NCBI RefSeq assembly: GCF_002924365.1
Contig: NZ_PQWB01000036.1
Coordinates: forward strand, 1-64,000
Source of the DNA: Chromobacterium alticapitis
GTDB taxonomy: Bacteria; Pseudomonadota; Gammaproteobacteria; Burkholderiales; Chromobacteriaceae
Direction of reading: 5' to 3'
DNA: 64,000 nt
Shown here: positions 1-9,038 of the stretch, piece by piece
Layout: each line of letters starts with the position of its first letter
Numbering within the stretch: the first letter of the stretch is position 1
Program-made: the position numbers and the translations under genes
The notes under the pieces: generated by a model
Database searches by the model: none
Told to the model about the DNA's origin: nothing
The model's input: the letters and a program-made list of their open reading frames with translations, nothing else

Positions 1-86
1 TCACGTGGACCCGCGAAACGCTGGATGCAGAGATCTCGGCGCTGCTTGGTGGTTATGGCGACAAGTTTCAAATCAATTTTTCGTGA
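1..86 (+). CDS. C-terminal fragment of an unidentified protein
   Basis: An open frame enters from the left edge and ends at a TGA at 84-86. The visible 27 residues begin TWTRETLDAEISALL and end FQINFS. They are too few to assign to a family. The next gene starts 96 bp downstream with its own ribosome site, so an operon is possible but not shown. Confidence 0.45.
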   Translation, partial: TWTRETLDAEISALLGGYGDKFQINFS

Positions 87-181
87 TTACTTAAATGACA
101 GATTTAACACCGCCGTCATGAGCTATAGATCAACGGCAGGACGCTCTTAATCAACCATAACGTCGTTTTAGGAGACCAGTC

Positions 182-571
182 ATGTCGTCAGTACCGCAAG
201 TAGGCACCTATGTTTCCGCGGACAAGAATTTCTCTTTCAAGATTTCTTCCGCCAATCCGTCTAATGGCGTGATCGCCGGAGCGTATCAAGCCAACTACAG
301 CCCCATCGGCTCTTTCCATACCGAAGGCAATATCGGCAACTACAGCTGGGTGTTCAACAAGTCCCAAGGCCGTGACGGCGTGGCGCCGTTCAACATTTCC
401 TTTGGCGGCAGCCAGCGTCCGGACAGCCGTCCGTACTGCATCGTCGACACCTGGACTGGCGCTTACTTGACCAACAACACCATCCAGGCCGAAGGCTCCC
501 GCGCCTTCGTCAACAGCGATGGCGTGGTTCAGGTCGGCAGCCTCGGCACCCAGACCTTTACCTTGGCCTAA
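182..571 (+). CDS. small avidin-like beta-barrel protein (tentative)
   Basis: A 129-residue protein preceded by AGGAGA seven bases before the ATG. It has no signal peptide and is rich in alternating hydrophobic residues, Gly, Asn and Ser, as expected for an all-beta barrel. The order of short motifs resembles avidin/streptavidin: an N-terminal GTY strand, a GxxxGAY turn, a central APFNISF strand, a TWTGAYL strand and a C-terminal TFTL strand. These would match the G-x-W, GxY, GFTVxW, FTG and xFT positions of avidins. The similarity is by eye only, and the usual N-terminal tryptophan is a tyrosine here. If correct it would bind biotin or a related small ligand. It converges on the radical SAM gene, with a 10-bp hairpin between them. 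Confidence 0.45.
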   Translation: MSSVPQVGTYVSADKNFSFKISSANPSNGVIAGAYQANYSPIGSFHTEGNIGNYSWVFNKSQGRDGVAPFNISFGGSQRPDSRPYCIVDTWTGAYLTNNTIQAEGSRAFVNSDGVVQVGSLGTQTFTLA

Positions 572-580
572 GGTAAAGTA

Positions 581-606
581 CGCGGACGGCGCCTAGGCCG
601 TCCGCG
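581..606 (+). terminator. hairpin after the avidin-like gene
   Basis: A perfect 10-bp stem (581-590 with 597-606) and a 6-base loop, starting 9 bases after the stop codon. No clear T-run follows on either strand, so it could serve as a weak or bidirectional terminator between convergent genes. Confidence 0.45.
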
Positions 607-672
607 CAGCGTCTATAGCGCGCTCAGCTTTAGTCTTGTCTGCCGCGCGCATTGCCGCAGCGCGCCACACGC

Positions 673-1863
673 TCACGGCATGATTTCGACATATTCGTAC
701 ACTTCGCAGTCACGCAGCTGCTTGCGCACGTCCAGGCTGGCGCGTTCGAACCAGGCTTGCGGGTCATGGCGGTCGATTTCCGCTCCCATGAAACGCAATA
801 GCTCGCAAATGGGTTCCACCACCTGGCTGCGGTAGCGGGCGTCGCCCTTCTCATATCCCAAGTAGAGATTTTTCATGCAATTGCCGCGGCACCAGCCATA
901 GGCCTCGCAGCCTGCACAGGGCATGGCCGGCGTGTGCTGCAGCGGGCTGGCGCGCAGCCAATTGCCTTTCACATCGCCCATTTTCATTTGCGGCAGATAC
1001 ATCATGTCAGGACAGGGATAAATCTCGCCGTTAGGCATCACATTCAGCAGGTGAGTGGAAACGCGGCATTGGGTGCGTCCTGCATACAGTTCCTGCGCGC
1101 GATCGGGAAACAGTTTGTTGCGCGCGATGCCCATCAGGGGAATCAGCGGGTACAGCCGGTCAGGCTGGGAGAAAAAACGTTCGATCAAACGGCGCAACAC
1201 CGCCTGGCGTTTGACGACGGAGTCGCCCTCATACATTTCATCCGCCACGAACTGCCAGTAGAGGTAGTCGAACGGCGAATCTTCCGCCAGCAGTTGGTCC
1301 AACTCTTCAAACGTGGTGTCGGCATTGCCCCAGGTGACGCGCGCGGTCAGGCTGCCGCCCAGATGCGGCCGTACCTTGGCCAGATTGCGCAGCACCTGGC
1401 GGTAAATGCCGCGTCCGCGATAGCCGTCGGTGATGGCCTCTCCGCCATCTATGGACACCAGCACATTGGACAAGCGCACCAGCGCCCAGGCGGGCACATC
1501 GTCCAGCAAGGTGCCGTTGGTCTGCAGCTGGTAGCGGAAGCCGGGAAAGCGGCGCATCACCTCCAGCATCAGTTTCAGATTCAGCGTCGGTTCGCCGCCG
1601 TAAAAGGTAACGTAAACATCCTTGCCGCCAAGGTGGGTCTCCACAAAGGCGGCCAATTGCTCGACATCGTATTCCAGCTCGGTTTGCGAGCCCAGCACCT
1701 CGCCCACGCCCAGCGAACAATAAGTGCATTTCAGATTGCACTTCAGCGTAGTCAGCAGTTGCAGCTCCACGCGGGCGCCGACGATGGGCGGTTCCGCGCC
1801 GGCCTTGGGCGGACAGGAGTCATGAAAATGGATGGGGGCAAAGGACGAAGAGGAAGCGGTCAT
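673..1863 (-). CDS. radical SAM/SPASM-domain protein, probable peptide-modifying enzyme
   Basis: A 396-residue protein when started at the ATG at 1863, which has GGAG 7-8 bases upstream; the frame stays open further upstream but that part is not protein-like. The radical SAM signature CNLKCTYC (Cys 42, 46, 49) binds the [4Fe-4S] cluster that cleaves S-adenosylmethionine, followed by FYGGEPTLN and the core barrel. The C-terminal third has a SPASM-like cysteine set (C..CPD, PCAGC, GWCRGNC) for auxiliary Fe-S clusters. Such proteins usually modify ribosomal peptides or mature enzymes. No precursor-like small gene is adjacent on the same strand, so the substrate is unknown. It may belong to the AF0577-type putative peptide-modifying family, which I cannot confirm. 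Confidence 0.8.
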   Translation of the reverse strand: MTASSSSFAPIHFHDSCPPKAGAEPPIVGARVELQLLTTLKCNLKCTYCSLGVGEVLGSQTELEYDVEQLAAFVETHLGGKDVYVTFYGGEPTLNLKLMLEVMRRFPGFRYQLQTNGTLLDDVPAWALVRLSNVLVSIDGGEAITDGYRGRGIYRQVLRNLAKVRPHLGGSLTARVTWGNADTTFEELDQLLAEDSPFDYLYWQFVADEMYEGDSVVKRQAVLRRLIERFFSQPDRLYPLIPLMGIARNKLFPDRAQELYAGRTQCRVSTHLLNVMPNGEIYPCPDMMYLPQMKMGDVKGNWLRASPLQHTPAMPCAGCEAYGWCRGNCMKNLYLGYEKGDARYRSQVVEPICELLRFMGAEIDRHDPQAWFERASLDVRKQLRDCEVYEYVEIMP

Positions 1864-2022
1864 GATGCGGCTCCGGTTGGTCAAACCGGCCATTTTGCCC
1901 CGCCCGCGCAGACGGGCTCTTGATCTGCGCCAAGCCGCCCGGGCGCTCCGTTCCGTGCCAGGATGCCAAGCTTCCATTTGGCATGCCAGCCAGTCGATAT
2001 CGCGAGAAACGGAGCGAAACGG

Positions 2023-2494
2023 ATGATGAAACTGGAATGGATGGTCAGAAACGCCGTCGAAAGCGATTACGCAGGCTGGCGCCCCTTGTGGGATGGCTAC
2101 AACGCCTTTTACGGCCGCGCGGGCGAAACCGCGCTGCCGGAGGCAGATTACCCGGCAAACCTGGGCGCGCTTCCTGGACGCGCGTGAACCGGTCAATGCG
2201 CTAGTAGCTCAAGGCGAGGGCCGCATGCTGGGCCTGGCCCATGCCATTATCCACCGCCGCACCACGCGGCTGGCCGATGTATGCTACTTACAGGATCTGT
2301 TCACCACGCCGGAGGCGCCCGACAGGGGCGTCGCGCGCTTGCTGATTGAGGCGGTTTATCGACAAGCGGAGGCCGCGGGCTGCAGCCGCGCTTACTGGCA
2401 AACGCAGGCAGGCAATCAAACGGCGCGCGCGCTATACGACAAGGTTGCCGCGCACTCAGGCTTCATCGTTTACGGACGAGACCTGGCGCCTTGA
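2023..2494 (+). pseudogene. GNAT-family N-acetyltransferase interrupted by a frameshift
   Basis: The first part (MMKLEWMVRNAV..., ATG at 2023 after GGAG) reads as the start of a GNAT domain (RNAVESDYAGW, WDGYNAFYGR). It then goes out of frame near 2141-2147 and stops at 2187. The rest continues in the next frame through RFLDAREPVNALVAQ, the acetyl-CoA-binding region (GVARLLIEAVYRQA) and ARALYDKVA, ending at 2494. Removing one base in GAGGCAGATT would restore a protein of about 156 residues. It is either a recent frameshift mutation or a sequencing indel. The acceptor substrate is unknown. Confidence 0.75.
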
Positions 2495-2521
2495 CGCCGG
2501 CTTGCCGGCCCTAGCAGCCGG

Positions 2522-2758
2522 CTACTTGAATTGCTCGCCGTGGTTCTGCAGCTTCTTATTGCCGCAGGCCTGGCAAATCACGTAACGATCCACCAGATCG
2601 ATGGACGCCAGGCCGTGTCCGCCCCAGCCGGAAAAGAAACCGTCCAGAAATGCCTTGAGCTGCTCCTTGCGGCTCTTGCCGTACTGGGAAGGCTTCTGCT
2701 GGATCCATTCCTTATGCTCGGTCTCTTTACCGCATTTCTCGCAATATTGCTTGGCCAT
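2522..2758 (-). CDS. small zinc-ribbon protein
   Basis: A 78-residue protein starting MAKQYCEKCGKETEHKEW, with GGAGAG before its ATG at 2758. A CxxC pair at the N terminus (CEKC) and a second near the C terminus (CQAC) can bind one zinc ion. The middle is basic and aromatic. The architecture recalls small bacterial zinc-ribbon proteins of unknown function. The gene sits alone, with its 3' end 27 bp beyond the broken acetyltransferase gene on the other strand. Confidence 0.7.
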   Translation of the reverse strand: MAKQYCEKCGKETEHKEWIQQKPSQYGKSRKEQLKAFLDGFFSGWGGHGLASIDLVDRYVICQACGNKKLQNHGEQFK

Positions 2759-3079
2759 GATGACTCTCCAAACCGGCGGGTAGCCACCGATAGCGGCTTT
2801 CCAAACCAGCATTCGTTCTATGTGCAACCGCAGCATTATTTCACCCCAATGTCATACGGCGCAAGAAGAAGCGCATCTTGCTTGAGCAAGAGTCTGAAAT
2901 CGTACCTCGCGCTGCCAGGGAAAAACCCGCTCTGCGGCCCGGAGGATTATGTCCAGCCAATTTACCAACACATACCAAATCGATATACAATTAGTTTACA
3001 AAATCCACATGAATTGCCAGCGGATCTGCAACATCGCTTAAGCGCATGCAGAAGCCGCATTACTCCGTGAAAGGACATC
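2759..3079. other. 321-bp intergenic region
   Basis: It separates the leftward zinc-ribbon gene from the rightward DUF2076 gene, so it should hold two divergent promoters. The right half is AT-rich (around 2960-3010). I see GAAAGGAC as the ribosome site of the downstream gene and no convincing hairpin, repeat or coding frame. Confidence 0.5.
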
Positions 3080-3934
3080 ATGACGCCGCAAGAGAACCAA
3101 GCCTTGCAGGGCTTCCTCGGCCAATTAGTGCAAACCCAAGGCGTAGCCAAGGATCCGCAGGCCCACGCCAGCATCATGCAGGCTGTTGCCCAGCAACCCG
3201 ACGCCGCCTACCTGCTGGTATTGCGCTGCATGCAGCAAGACCAGGCGCTGAACGCGCTGAAAGCGCAAGTGGCGCAACTGCAGACCCAAGTGCAAGCCGC
3301 CCGCGCGGCTCAGCCGCCGGTTGGCGCGCAGGGTACCTTCCTGGATCCGAACGCCGGCGCGCCCGCTGGTTTCGGCGCCGCAGCCCCCGCTTTCGCGCCC
3401 GCCCCGGCGCCGCGCCCGGCTGCTCCGGCCCCGGCCTATCCTCCCGCGGCTCCCGCTTATCAGCAGCCGGCTCCTGTCTATCAACAAGCCGCTCCGGTTT
3501 ACCAGCAGCCGGCGCCAGTCTATCAACAGCCGGTGCAGCAACCGGTCAAGCAGGGCTTGTTCGGCGGCGGCGTCGGCAGCTTCCTGGGCACCGTAGCCAC
3601 CGCCGCCGCAGGCGTGGCCGCCGGCACCTTGCTGGCGGACGGCATAGAAAGCCTGTTCAGCAGCGATAGCCACTCCAGCCACGGCAGCCATGGCCACGGC
3701 GGCAGCGGCGACTACGGCGGCGATGGCAATTACGCTGGCGACAGCGGCGGTTTCGGCGGCGGCGACTATGCCCAGCAGCCGGTCGAGCAACACATCACCG
3801 TCAACAACTATTACAGCTCCGACGACACCGGCGGTTCCGACTACAGCGACCAAGCCGACTCCGGCGGCGACTACAGCGCCAGCGACGACAGCGCCTCGTC
3901 CGACGACTACAGCTCCGACGACTCCAGCTACTAA
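3080..3934 (+). CDS. DUF2076 family protein
   Basis: A 284-residue protein. Residues 1-80 match the DUF2076 pattern (MTPQENQALQGFLGQL, QQPDAAYLLVLR, then a short coiled coil LKAQVAQLQTQVQAA). The middle (about 110-155) is a Pro/Gln/Tyr-rich linker with repeated VYQQPAP units. A Gly-rich hydrophobic stretch (FLGTVATAAAGVAAGTLLA) follows, and the tail is Gly/Ser/Asp/His-rich and ends in repeated SDD. No signal peptide is evident. The family is common in proteobacteria, has no settled function and is often linked to the envelope or stress. The gene is monocistronic, with a good terminator downstream. Confidence 0.8.
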   Translation: MTPQENQALQGFLGQLVQTQGVAKDPQAHASIMQAVAQQPDAAYLLVLRCMQQDQALNALKAQVAQLQTQVQAARAAQPPVGAQGTFLDPNAGAPAGFGAAAPAFAPAPAPRPAAPAPAYPPAAPAYQQPAPVYQQAAPVYQQPAPVYQQPVQQPVKQGLFGGGVGSFLGTVATAAAGVAAGTLLADGIESLFSSDSHSSHGSHGHGGSGDYGGDGNYAGDSGGFGGGDYAQQPVEQHITVNNYYSSDDTGGSDYSDQADSGGDYSASDDSASSDDYSSDDSSY

Positions 3935-3980
3935 GCTGCCTCCGCCGTCCGGTCAAACGGGACGGCGGCCAGCTTCTCCC

Positions 3981-4008
3981 ACCCGTCGCCAAGGCGACGG
4001 GTTTTCTT
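3981..4008 (+). terminator. rho-independent terminator of the DUF2076 gene
   Basis: The stem ACCCGTCGC pairs with GCGACGGGT around a 4-base loop and is followed by TTTCTTTG. It lies 46 bp after the stop codon. Confidence 0.8.
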
Positions 4009-4182
4009 TGTCCGCGCGCCGCGCAATACCCGGCTTGCGCCGCCCGCCGCTCGTACACCTTGTTACGGTTATGAACAAATACAAATAGCAATCAGCAGCT
4101 ATCTAATCTTTGCGTTTGCGCAACAAACGGCAGCCATAGTGCAAACATGCGCGATGCGCGTTCGCAATGAAAGAAGACTGCC

Positions 4183-4605
4183 ATGAAACACGTGATGACC
4201 GCGGCGGCGCTGATCGCCGCATCCCTGTTCAGCCTGCCCACCCAAGCCGCCGTATCCATCAGCGTCGGCGAGCCGGGCTTCTACGGCCAGATCGACATCG
4301 GCGGCGCGCCCGCGCCCCAGGTCATTTACCAGCAACCGGTCATGATCCAGCCCGTGCCGGTGGCTGAGCCCCCCATCTACCTGCGCGTGCCGCCCGGCCA
4401 TATGAAGCACTGGGATCGTTACTGCCGCGAATACCACGCCTGCAACCGCCGGGTCTATTTCATCCGCGACGAATGGTATAGACAGGTCTATGCGCCGCAC
4501 TATCGCGAGCATCATCACGACAACGGCCGCCACGAAGGGCAGCGTCATGATGACTGGCAGCATGAATCCTGGCATGGCGATCATCGCGGCTGGTACGAGC
4601 ACTGA
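4183..4605 (+). CDS. exported His-rich periplasmic protein of unknown function
   Basis: A 140-residue protein with a clear signal peptide (MKHVMTAAALIAASLFSLPTQA, cleavage after AQA or QAA). The mature part starts VSISVGEPGFYGQIDIG, has a Pro/Gln segment and a central region with YCREYHACNRRVYF (two cysteines that could form a disulphide), and ends in a His/Asp/Arg-rich tail. Similar short exported proteins occur widely in betaproteobacteria. The histidine tail could bind metal, but that is speculation. It is followed by a 216-bp gap that contains a small GC hairpin near 4741-4759. Confidence 0.7.
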   Translation: MKHVMTAAALIAASLFSLPTQAAVSISVGEPGFYGQIDIGGAPAPQVIYQQPVMIQPVPVAEPPIYLRVPPGHMKHWDRYCREYHACNRRVYFIRDEWYRQVYAPHYREHHHDNGRHEGQRHDDWQHESWHGDHRGWYEH

Positions 4606-4821
4606 AGCTCGCTTCGTTCATACAAATTAACCACGCCGCGGCGGCATCTTTCGGTTTCGGCCTCGGCGGTTCAGCGAAAATCATCCGACTTTCGCTGAAA
4701 TCGCAATGCTTTATTGCGACAGCCCCCGCAGCGCTCTTTGCTGCGGCATTTTGCCGCAGCGCCATCCCGGCCGCGCCTAGCCATACTTGCCCCGCAATGT
4801 GAAACTAACAAGGGGAACCCT

Positions 4822-5817
4822 ATGGCCGCAAACCGTCTCTTCAAACTTCTGCCCGCCCTCATCGCCGCCAGCGCCTCGTCCGGCGCGCTGGCCTGCGCCA
4901 GCTGCGGCTGCACCTTGAGTTCGGACTGGGAAAGCCAGGGTTTCAGCAGCCAGCCCGGCCTGAAAATGGACGTGCGCTACGACTACCTGAACCAGAATCA
5001 GCTGCGCAGCGGCAGCGGCGCCATCTCGCCGGCCGCGGCCAGCCAATTGAGCCAAGGCAACCAGGAGGTGGAGCGATACACCCGCAACCAATACCTGACG
5101 CTGGGCTTCGACTATGCCTTCTCGCCAGCCTGGGGCCTCAATGTGCAGATCCCGTATCTAGACCGCAAGCACAGCACGCTGGGCACCGGCTCGGACGGCG
5201 CCAATCTAGCCGACGGGGCCTATGACTCCAGCACCTCCGGCCTGGGCGACATCAAGGCCATAGGCCGCTATCAAGGCTTCGCCGAGGCGCGCGACTTCGG
5301 CCTGCTGTTCGGTCTGAAGCTGCCCACCGGCAGCCATACGCAAACCGGCGTCTCTACCGATCCCGCCAACCCCGGCGCAGCCGCGCCGATAGACCGCGGC
5401 CTGCAGCCGGGCACCGGCACTACCGATGCCATCGTCGGCGCCTATTACTTCGGCGAACTAAACCGAAGCTGGCATTACTTCACCCAGGCCACGATCCAGA
5501 GCGCGCTGGCGCCGTCCGATCAGTACCGCCCCGGCACCGGCGTCAACCTGAACCTGGGTCTGCGCTATACCGGCTTTACCGGATGGATGCCGCAGCTGCA
5601 GCTGAACGCCCGCTACGTCCAGCATGATGCTGGCGACAACGCCGACACCGTCAGCACCGGCGGCACGCTGGTCTACCTGAGCCCCGGCCTAACCGTGCCG
5701 CTGACGCGCCAGACCTCGCTCTACAGCTTCGCGCAGTTGCCGATATACCAGCATGTCAACGGCGTGCAGCTGGCGCCGCGCTATACCCTGTCCGTAGGCG
5801 CACGCTTTTCATTCTGA
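4822..5817 (+). CDS. outer-membrane beta-barrel protein with N-terminal CxxCGC motif
   Basis: A 331-residue protein, started at the ATG at 4822 because AAGGGG precedes it and a signal peptide follows (MAANRLFKLLPALIAA, to about residue 24). Right after cleavage comes CASCGCTLSSDW, a Cys cluster typical of a family of porin-like transporter proteins. The rest shows alternating beta strands (LTLGFDYAFSPAWGLNVQIPYL, the LPTGSHTQTG loop) and a C-terminal phenylalanine (GARFSF) as in outer-membrane barrels. The substrate is unknown. The cysteines suggest metal or redox involvement, which is inference. Confidence 0.7.
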   Translation: MAANRLFKLLPALIAASASSGALACASCGCTLSSDWESQGFSSQPGLKMDVRYDYLNQNQLRSGSGAISPAAASQLSQGNQEVERYTRNQYLTLGFDYAFSPAWGLNVQIPYLDRKHSTLGTGSDGANLADGAYDSSTSGLGDIKAIGRYQGFAEARDFGLLFGLKLPTGSHTQTGVSTDPANPGAAAPIDRGLQPGTGTTDAIVGAYYFGELNRSWHYFTQATIQSALAPSDQYRPGTGVNLNLGLRYTGFTGWMPQLQLNARYVQHDAGDNADTVSTGGTLVYLSPGLTVPLTRQTSLYSFAQLPIYQHVNGVQLAPRYTLSVGARFSF

Positions 5818-5926
5818 TCGTCCGTCCTCGCCCTTCCCCCGCTGCAGCTCTGGCCTTCTGAGCAGGGCAAGCAGCCAACGGCAATCCAGCGCAATTTCAG
5901 CATTTCATGCGGAATGCCCGGATATG

Positions 5927-5949
5927 AAAAGCCCGCCGAATCGGCGGGC
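5927..5949 (-). terminator. terminator of the PAS-GGDEF-EAL gene
   Basis: The stem GCCCGCCGA (5931-5939) pairs with TCGGCGGGC (5941-5949). On the minus strand it is followed by TTTT. It lies 30 bp beyond the stop codon at 5980. Confidence 0.8.
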
Positions 5950-5979
5950 CAGGATGAGGCGCGGTGGGATGCGAAACGC

Positions 5980-8790
5980 TCAACTCTGCGGCAGCAGGCT
6001 GTCCCGCGTCAGCAGCGCGGCGAACTCGTCAGCCGGCAGCGGCTTGGCGATCAGATAGCCCTGGACGAAATCGCAGCCCTCCTGCTCCAGGAACTGCCAC
6101 TGTTCCATGGTCTCCACGCCCTCGGCCACCACCTGCATATTCAGGTTCTTGGCCATATTGATGATGGCGCGGGCGATGGCGCTGTCGTCGGCATCCTGCG
6201 GGATGTCGCGCACGAAGGAGCGGTCGATCTTCAGCTTGTCCGCCTTGAAGCGCTTCAGATAGGACAGGCTGGAATAGCCGGTGCCGAAGTCGTCGATGGA
6301 CAGCCTCAGCCCCATGTTCTTCATATTGTCTATGGCCTGGATGGTGGCCTGGGCATCTTCCATGATGATGCTCTCGGTCACCTCGATGTCCAGCGCGTGG
6401 CCGGGCAGGCCGTTGGACGACAGCGCGCGCTGCACCTGCTCGGCCAGGTCCGGCTGGCGGAACTGCAGCGCCGACAGATTGACCGCCAGCGTCAGTTCCG
6501 GCAGGCCGGCCTGGCGCCACGCCACCAGCTGGCGCGTGGCCTCGGCGAGCACCCAATTGCCTATCTGCACGATGAAGCCGCGCTCCTCTGCCACCTGGAT
6601 GAAGCGCACCGGGCCCAGCAGGCCCAGCGAGGGGTGGTTCCAGCGTATCAGCGCCTCCGCGCCTATGATGCGGCCGCTTTCCATCTCCACTTGCGGCTGG
6701 TAGTGCAGCACGAACTCGTCGCGCTCCAGCGCGAAGCGCAGCTGGCTCTCTATGGCCAGGATTTCGCGCGCGCGCGCGTTGAGGTCCGCGGTGTAGAACT
6801 TATAGCTGTTGCGGCCGGACGATTTGGCGTGGTACATCGCCGCGTCGGCGTTGCGCACCAGAGTTTCGTAATCGCGGCCGTCGTCCGGGTAGACGCTGAT
6901 GCCGATGGACGGGGTGATGGTGATCACGTGGTTGTGCAGCTCGATCGGGCTGGCGAACACGTCGCGCACGCGCTCCGCCGCCAGCGCCGCCTCGCCCGGA
7001 TCTGAAATCACCGGCAGCAGGATGATGAACTCGTCTCCGCCCTGGCGCGCCAGCATTTCGCCCGGCCCCAGCGCGGACTTGATCCGGTCCGACGCCACCT
7101 GCAGCAACGTGTCCCCGGCCGAATGGCCCAGCGACTCGTTGACGGTCTTGAAGCGGTCCAGATCCAGCAGCAGCAAGGCCAGCCGCTGGTTGTCGCGCAC
7201 GGCGTTGTGGATGGCCAGCTCGACGCGGTCCTGCATGTGCATGCGGTTGGGCAGGCTGGTCAGCACGTCGAAATGCGCCAAGAACTGGATGCGCTCGTCC
7301 GCGGCCTTGCGCTCGGTCAGATCGCTGAAGATGGCCACGTAGTGCGTGATTTCGCCCAGGCTGTTGCGCACCGCGTTGATGGCCAGCCACTCCGGATACA
7401 CCTCGCCGTTCTTGCGGCGGTTCCACAGTTCGCCCTGCCAGGAGCCGTGCTCGTTGATCGCCTGCCACATCTGCTCGTAGAACGGCGCCTCGTGGCGGCC
7501 GGACGACAGCACGCTGGTCTTCTGGCCCAGCACCTCGTGCTGGGTGTAGCCGGTGATTTCGGTGAAGGCGCGGTTGACGCTGCGGATGCGCTTGTCGGCG
7601 TCGGTGATCATGATGCCTTCGACGGTGTTCTCGAACACCTTGGCCGCCAGCTGCACGCGCTCCTCGGCCGCGCGCTTCTCCGAGATGTCGCGCACCATGC
7701 GCCACACCGCGTTGATGCGGCCGAAGGCGTCGCGCATCGCCACCGTCTTGACGCTGACCGGCACCTGATTGTCGAAGCGGTTCAGATAGGTGGCTTCGAA
7801 CTCGTCGCAATAGCCGAAGCGCAACACCTTGTTGTCCAGATTGAAGCGCTCCAGCGGCTCGCTCTCCTCGGCCACCAGGCTCCAGAAATTCTGCTGTTTG
7901 AGCTGGTCCAGGCTGTAGCACATCAAGTTGAGGAAGGCCGGGTTGGCGTCTATCACCTGGCCGTCCAGCGAGCTGATGACGATGCCGTCCAGATTGGACC
8001 AGAACAGCTCGCGGTATTTGTTCTCGGAGCGGCGCAGCGCGTCTTCCACTTCGCGGCGGCGCGAAATGTCCGCCTCCAGCGCCAGCGTCTTGGCGCGCAG
8101 CTCGTCCACCAGGCGTTTGAGTTCCGAGCGGGTCCACTCCAAATGGGTGCCCAGGCGGCCCAGCTCGTCGCGGCGCGACCATTCGAACGGCGTATCCAGC
8201 TTCAGCTCGGCCAGCAGCCGCGCCTGCTCGGTCAGCAGCCGCATCGGCCTCAGGAAGCGCGAATGCAGAATACTCATGATCAGCATGATGGACAACACCA
8301 GCTGCGCCGCCAGTATCATCAGGATATTCTTGACCTGGTTGCTCAGCGCGATGGCCAGATTTTCGTTGTCGAACTCCATCGTCACCTGGCCGATGGCCTC
8401 GCCGCGGTAGATGACCGGCTTTTCGACATAGGATACGCTGCCGATGCGCCGCTCGCTGCGCACGGCGGACAGGAAAACCTGGTTGGACTGGGTGTCGGTG
8501 ACGCGGATGGAAATCACCCGCGGATCTTCCATCACCGAGGCGATCAGCGGATTGCCTGCCTGGCGGCTCAGGTTCCACAGCGGTTCCTGCATGCCCAGCG
8601 CGACGATGTCGAGCAGACGGCGCTGGTCGGTCTCCAGCTGGGTGGTCAGATTGTCTTTCTGAATGTTGAAACTCAGATAGCTGATGATGGAAGCGGGGAT
8701 CAGCAAGCCGAGTATCACGGCAATGAGAAACACGTCCCTCAGATTCAGGCCAGAGCTGGCAGTGGTTTTATCGTCTGCTTGTTGAGCCAT
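5980..8790 (-). CDS. membrane PAS-PAS-GGDEF-EAL c-di-GMP turnover protein
   Basis: A 936-residue sensor. A first transmembrane helix (about 20-42), a periplasmic domain and a second helix (about 155-176) are followed by a HAMP-like segment and a coiled coil. Two PAS domains (about 260-370 and 385-495) precede a GGDEF domain with intact GGDEF at 584-588 and an EAL domain with EALIRW at 712 and DDFGTGYS. Both catalytic motifs are intact, so it may make c-di-GMP and also degrade it to pGpG. The RxxD inhibitory site before GGDEF is absent. The gene is monocistronic with its own terminator. Input signal unknown. Confidence 0.9.
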   Translation of the reverse strand: MAQQADDKTTASSGLNLRDVFLIAVILGLLIPASIISYLSFNIQKDNLTTQLETDQRRLLDIVALGMQEPLWNLSRQAGNPLIASVMEDPRVISIRVTDTQSNQVFLSAVRSERRIGSVSYVEKPVIYRGEAIGQVTMEFDNENLAIALSNQVKNILMILAAQLVLSIMLIMSILHSRFLRPMRLLTEQARLLAELKLDTPFEWSRRDELGRLGTHLEWTRSELKRLVDELRAKTLALEADISRRREVEDALRRSENKYRELFWSNLDGIVISSLDGQVIDANPAFLNLMCYSLDQLKQQNFWSLVAEESEPLERFNLDNKVLRFGYCDEFEATYLNRFDNQVPVSVKTVAMRDAFGRINAVWRMVRDISEKRAAEERVQLAAKVFENTVEGIMITDADKRIRSVNRAFTEITGYTQHEVLGQKTSVLSSGRHEAPFYEQMWQAINEHGSWQGELWNRRKNGEVYPEWLAINAVRNSLGEITHYVAIFSDLTERKAADERIQFLAHFDVLTSLPNRMHMQDRVELAIHNAVRDNQRLALLLLDLDRFKTVNESLGHSAGDTLLQVASDRIKSALGPGEMLARQGGDEFIILLPVISDPGEAALAAERVRDVFASPIELHNHVITITPSIGISVYPDDGRDYETLVRNADAAMYHAKSSGRNSYKFYTADLNARAREILAIESQLRFALERDEFVLHYQPQVEMESGRIIGAEALIRWNHPSLGLLGPVRFIQVAEERGFIVQIGNWVLAEATRQLVAWRQAGLPELTLAVNLSALQFRQPDLAEQVQRALSSNGLPGHALDIEVTESIIMEDAQATIQAIDNMKNMGLRLSIDDFGTGYSSLSYLKRFKADKLKIDRSFVRDIPQDADDSAIARAIINMAKNLNMQVVAEGVETMEQWQFLEQEGCDFVQGYLIAKPLPADEFAALLTRDSLLPQS

Positions 8791-9038
8791 GTCGCGCTAG
8801 TCTTATGCTTCGCCGAAATTTCGGAGATCGTCCCGGAGTTGGATTTGTGCGTGCAATCAGCAGTATACACCGGCGCGTGCCGGCTTTTCTCTTCTATATT
8901 CAGCAGTCATCCGCAATCGTCATTTTCAAGCACAGATGAACCATCGCCAACTGGCTTGGCAGCGGCGCATTGCCTTGCCAGTCCCGCTAGGCCTAAAATC
9001 CACGACACTTTATTGACAACGCGTTCAGGATTCACACC

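Noticed and set aside
182-1863. The small avidin-like gene as peptide precursor of the radical SAM enzyme
   Set aside because: The genes converge, a hairpin separates them, and the small protein looks like a folded barrel without leader or core features.
4741-4759. Small GC hairpin before the beta-barrel gene as a terminator
   Set aside because: The seven-base stem has a T-rich loop but no T-run after it, and it sits 60 bp before the gene; too weak to list.
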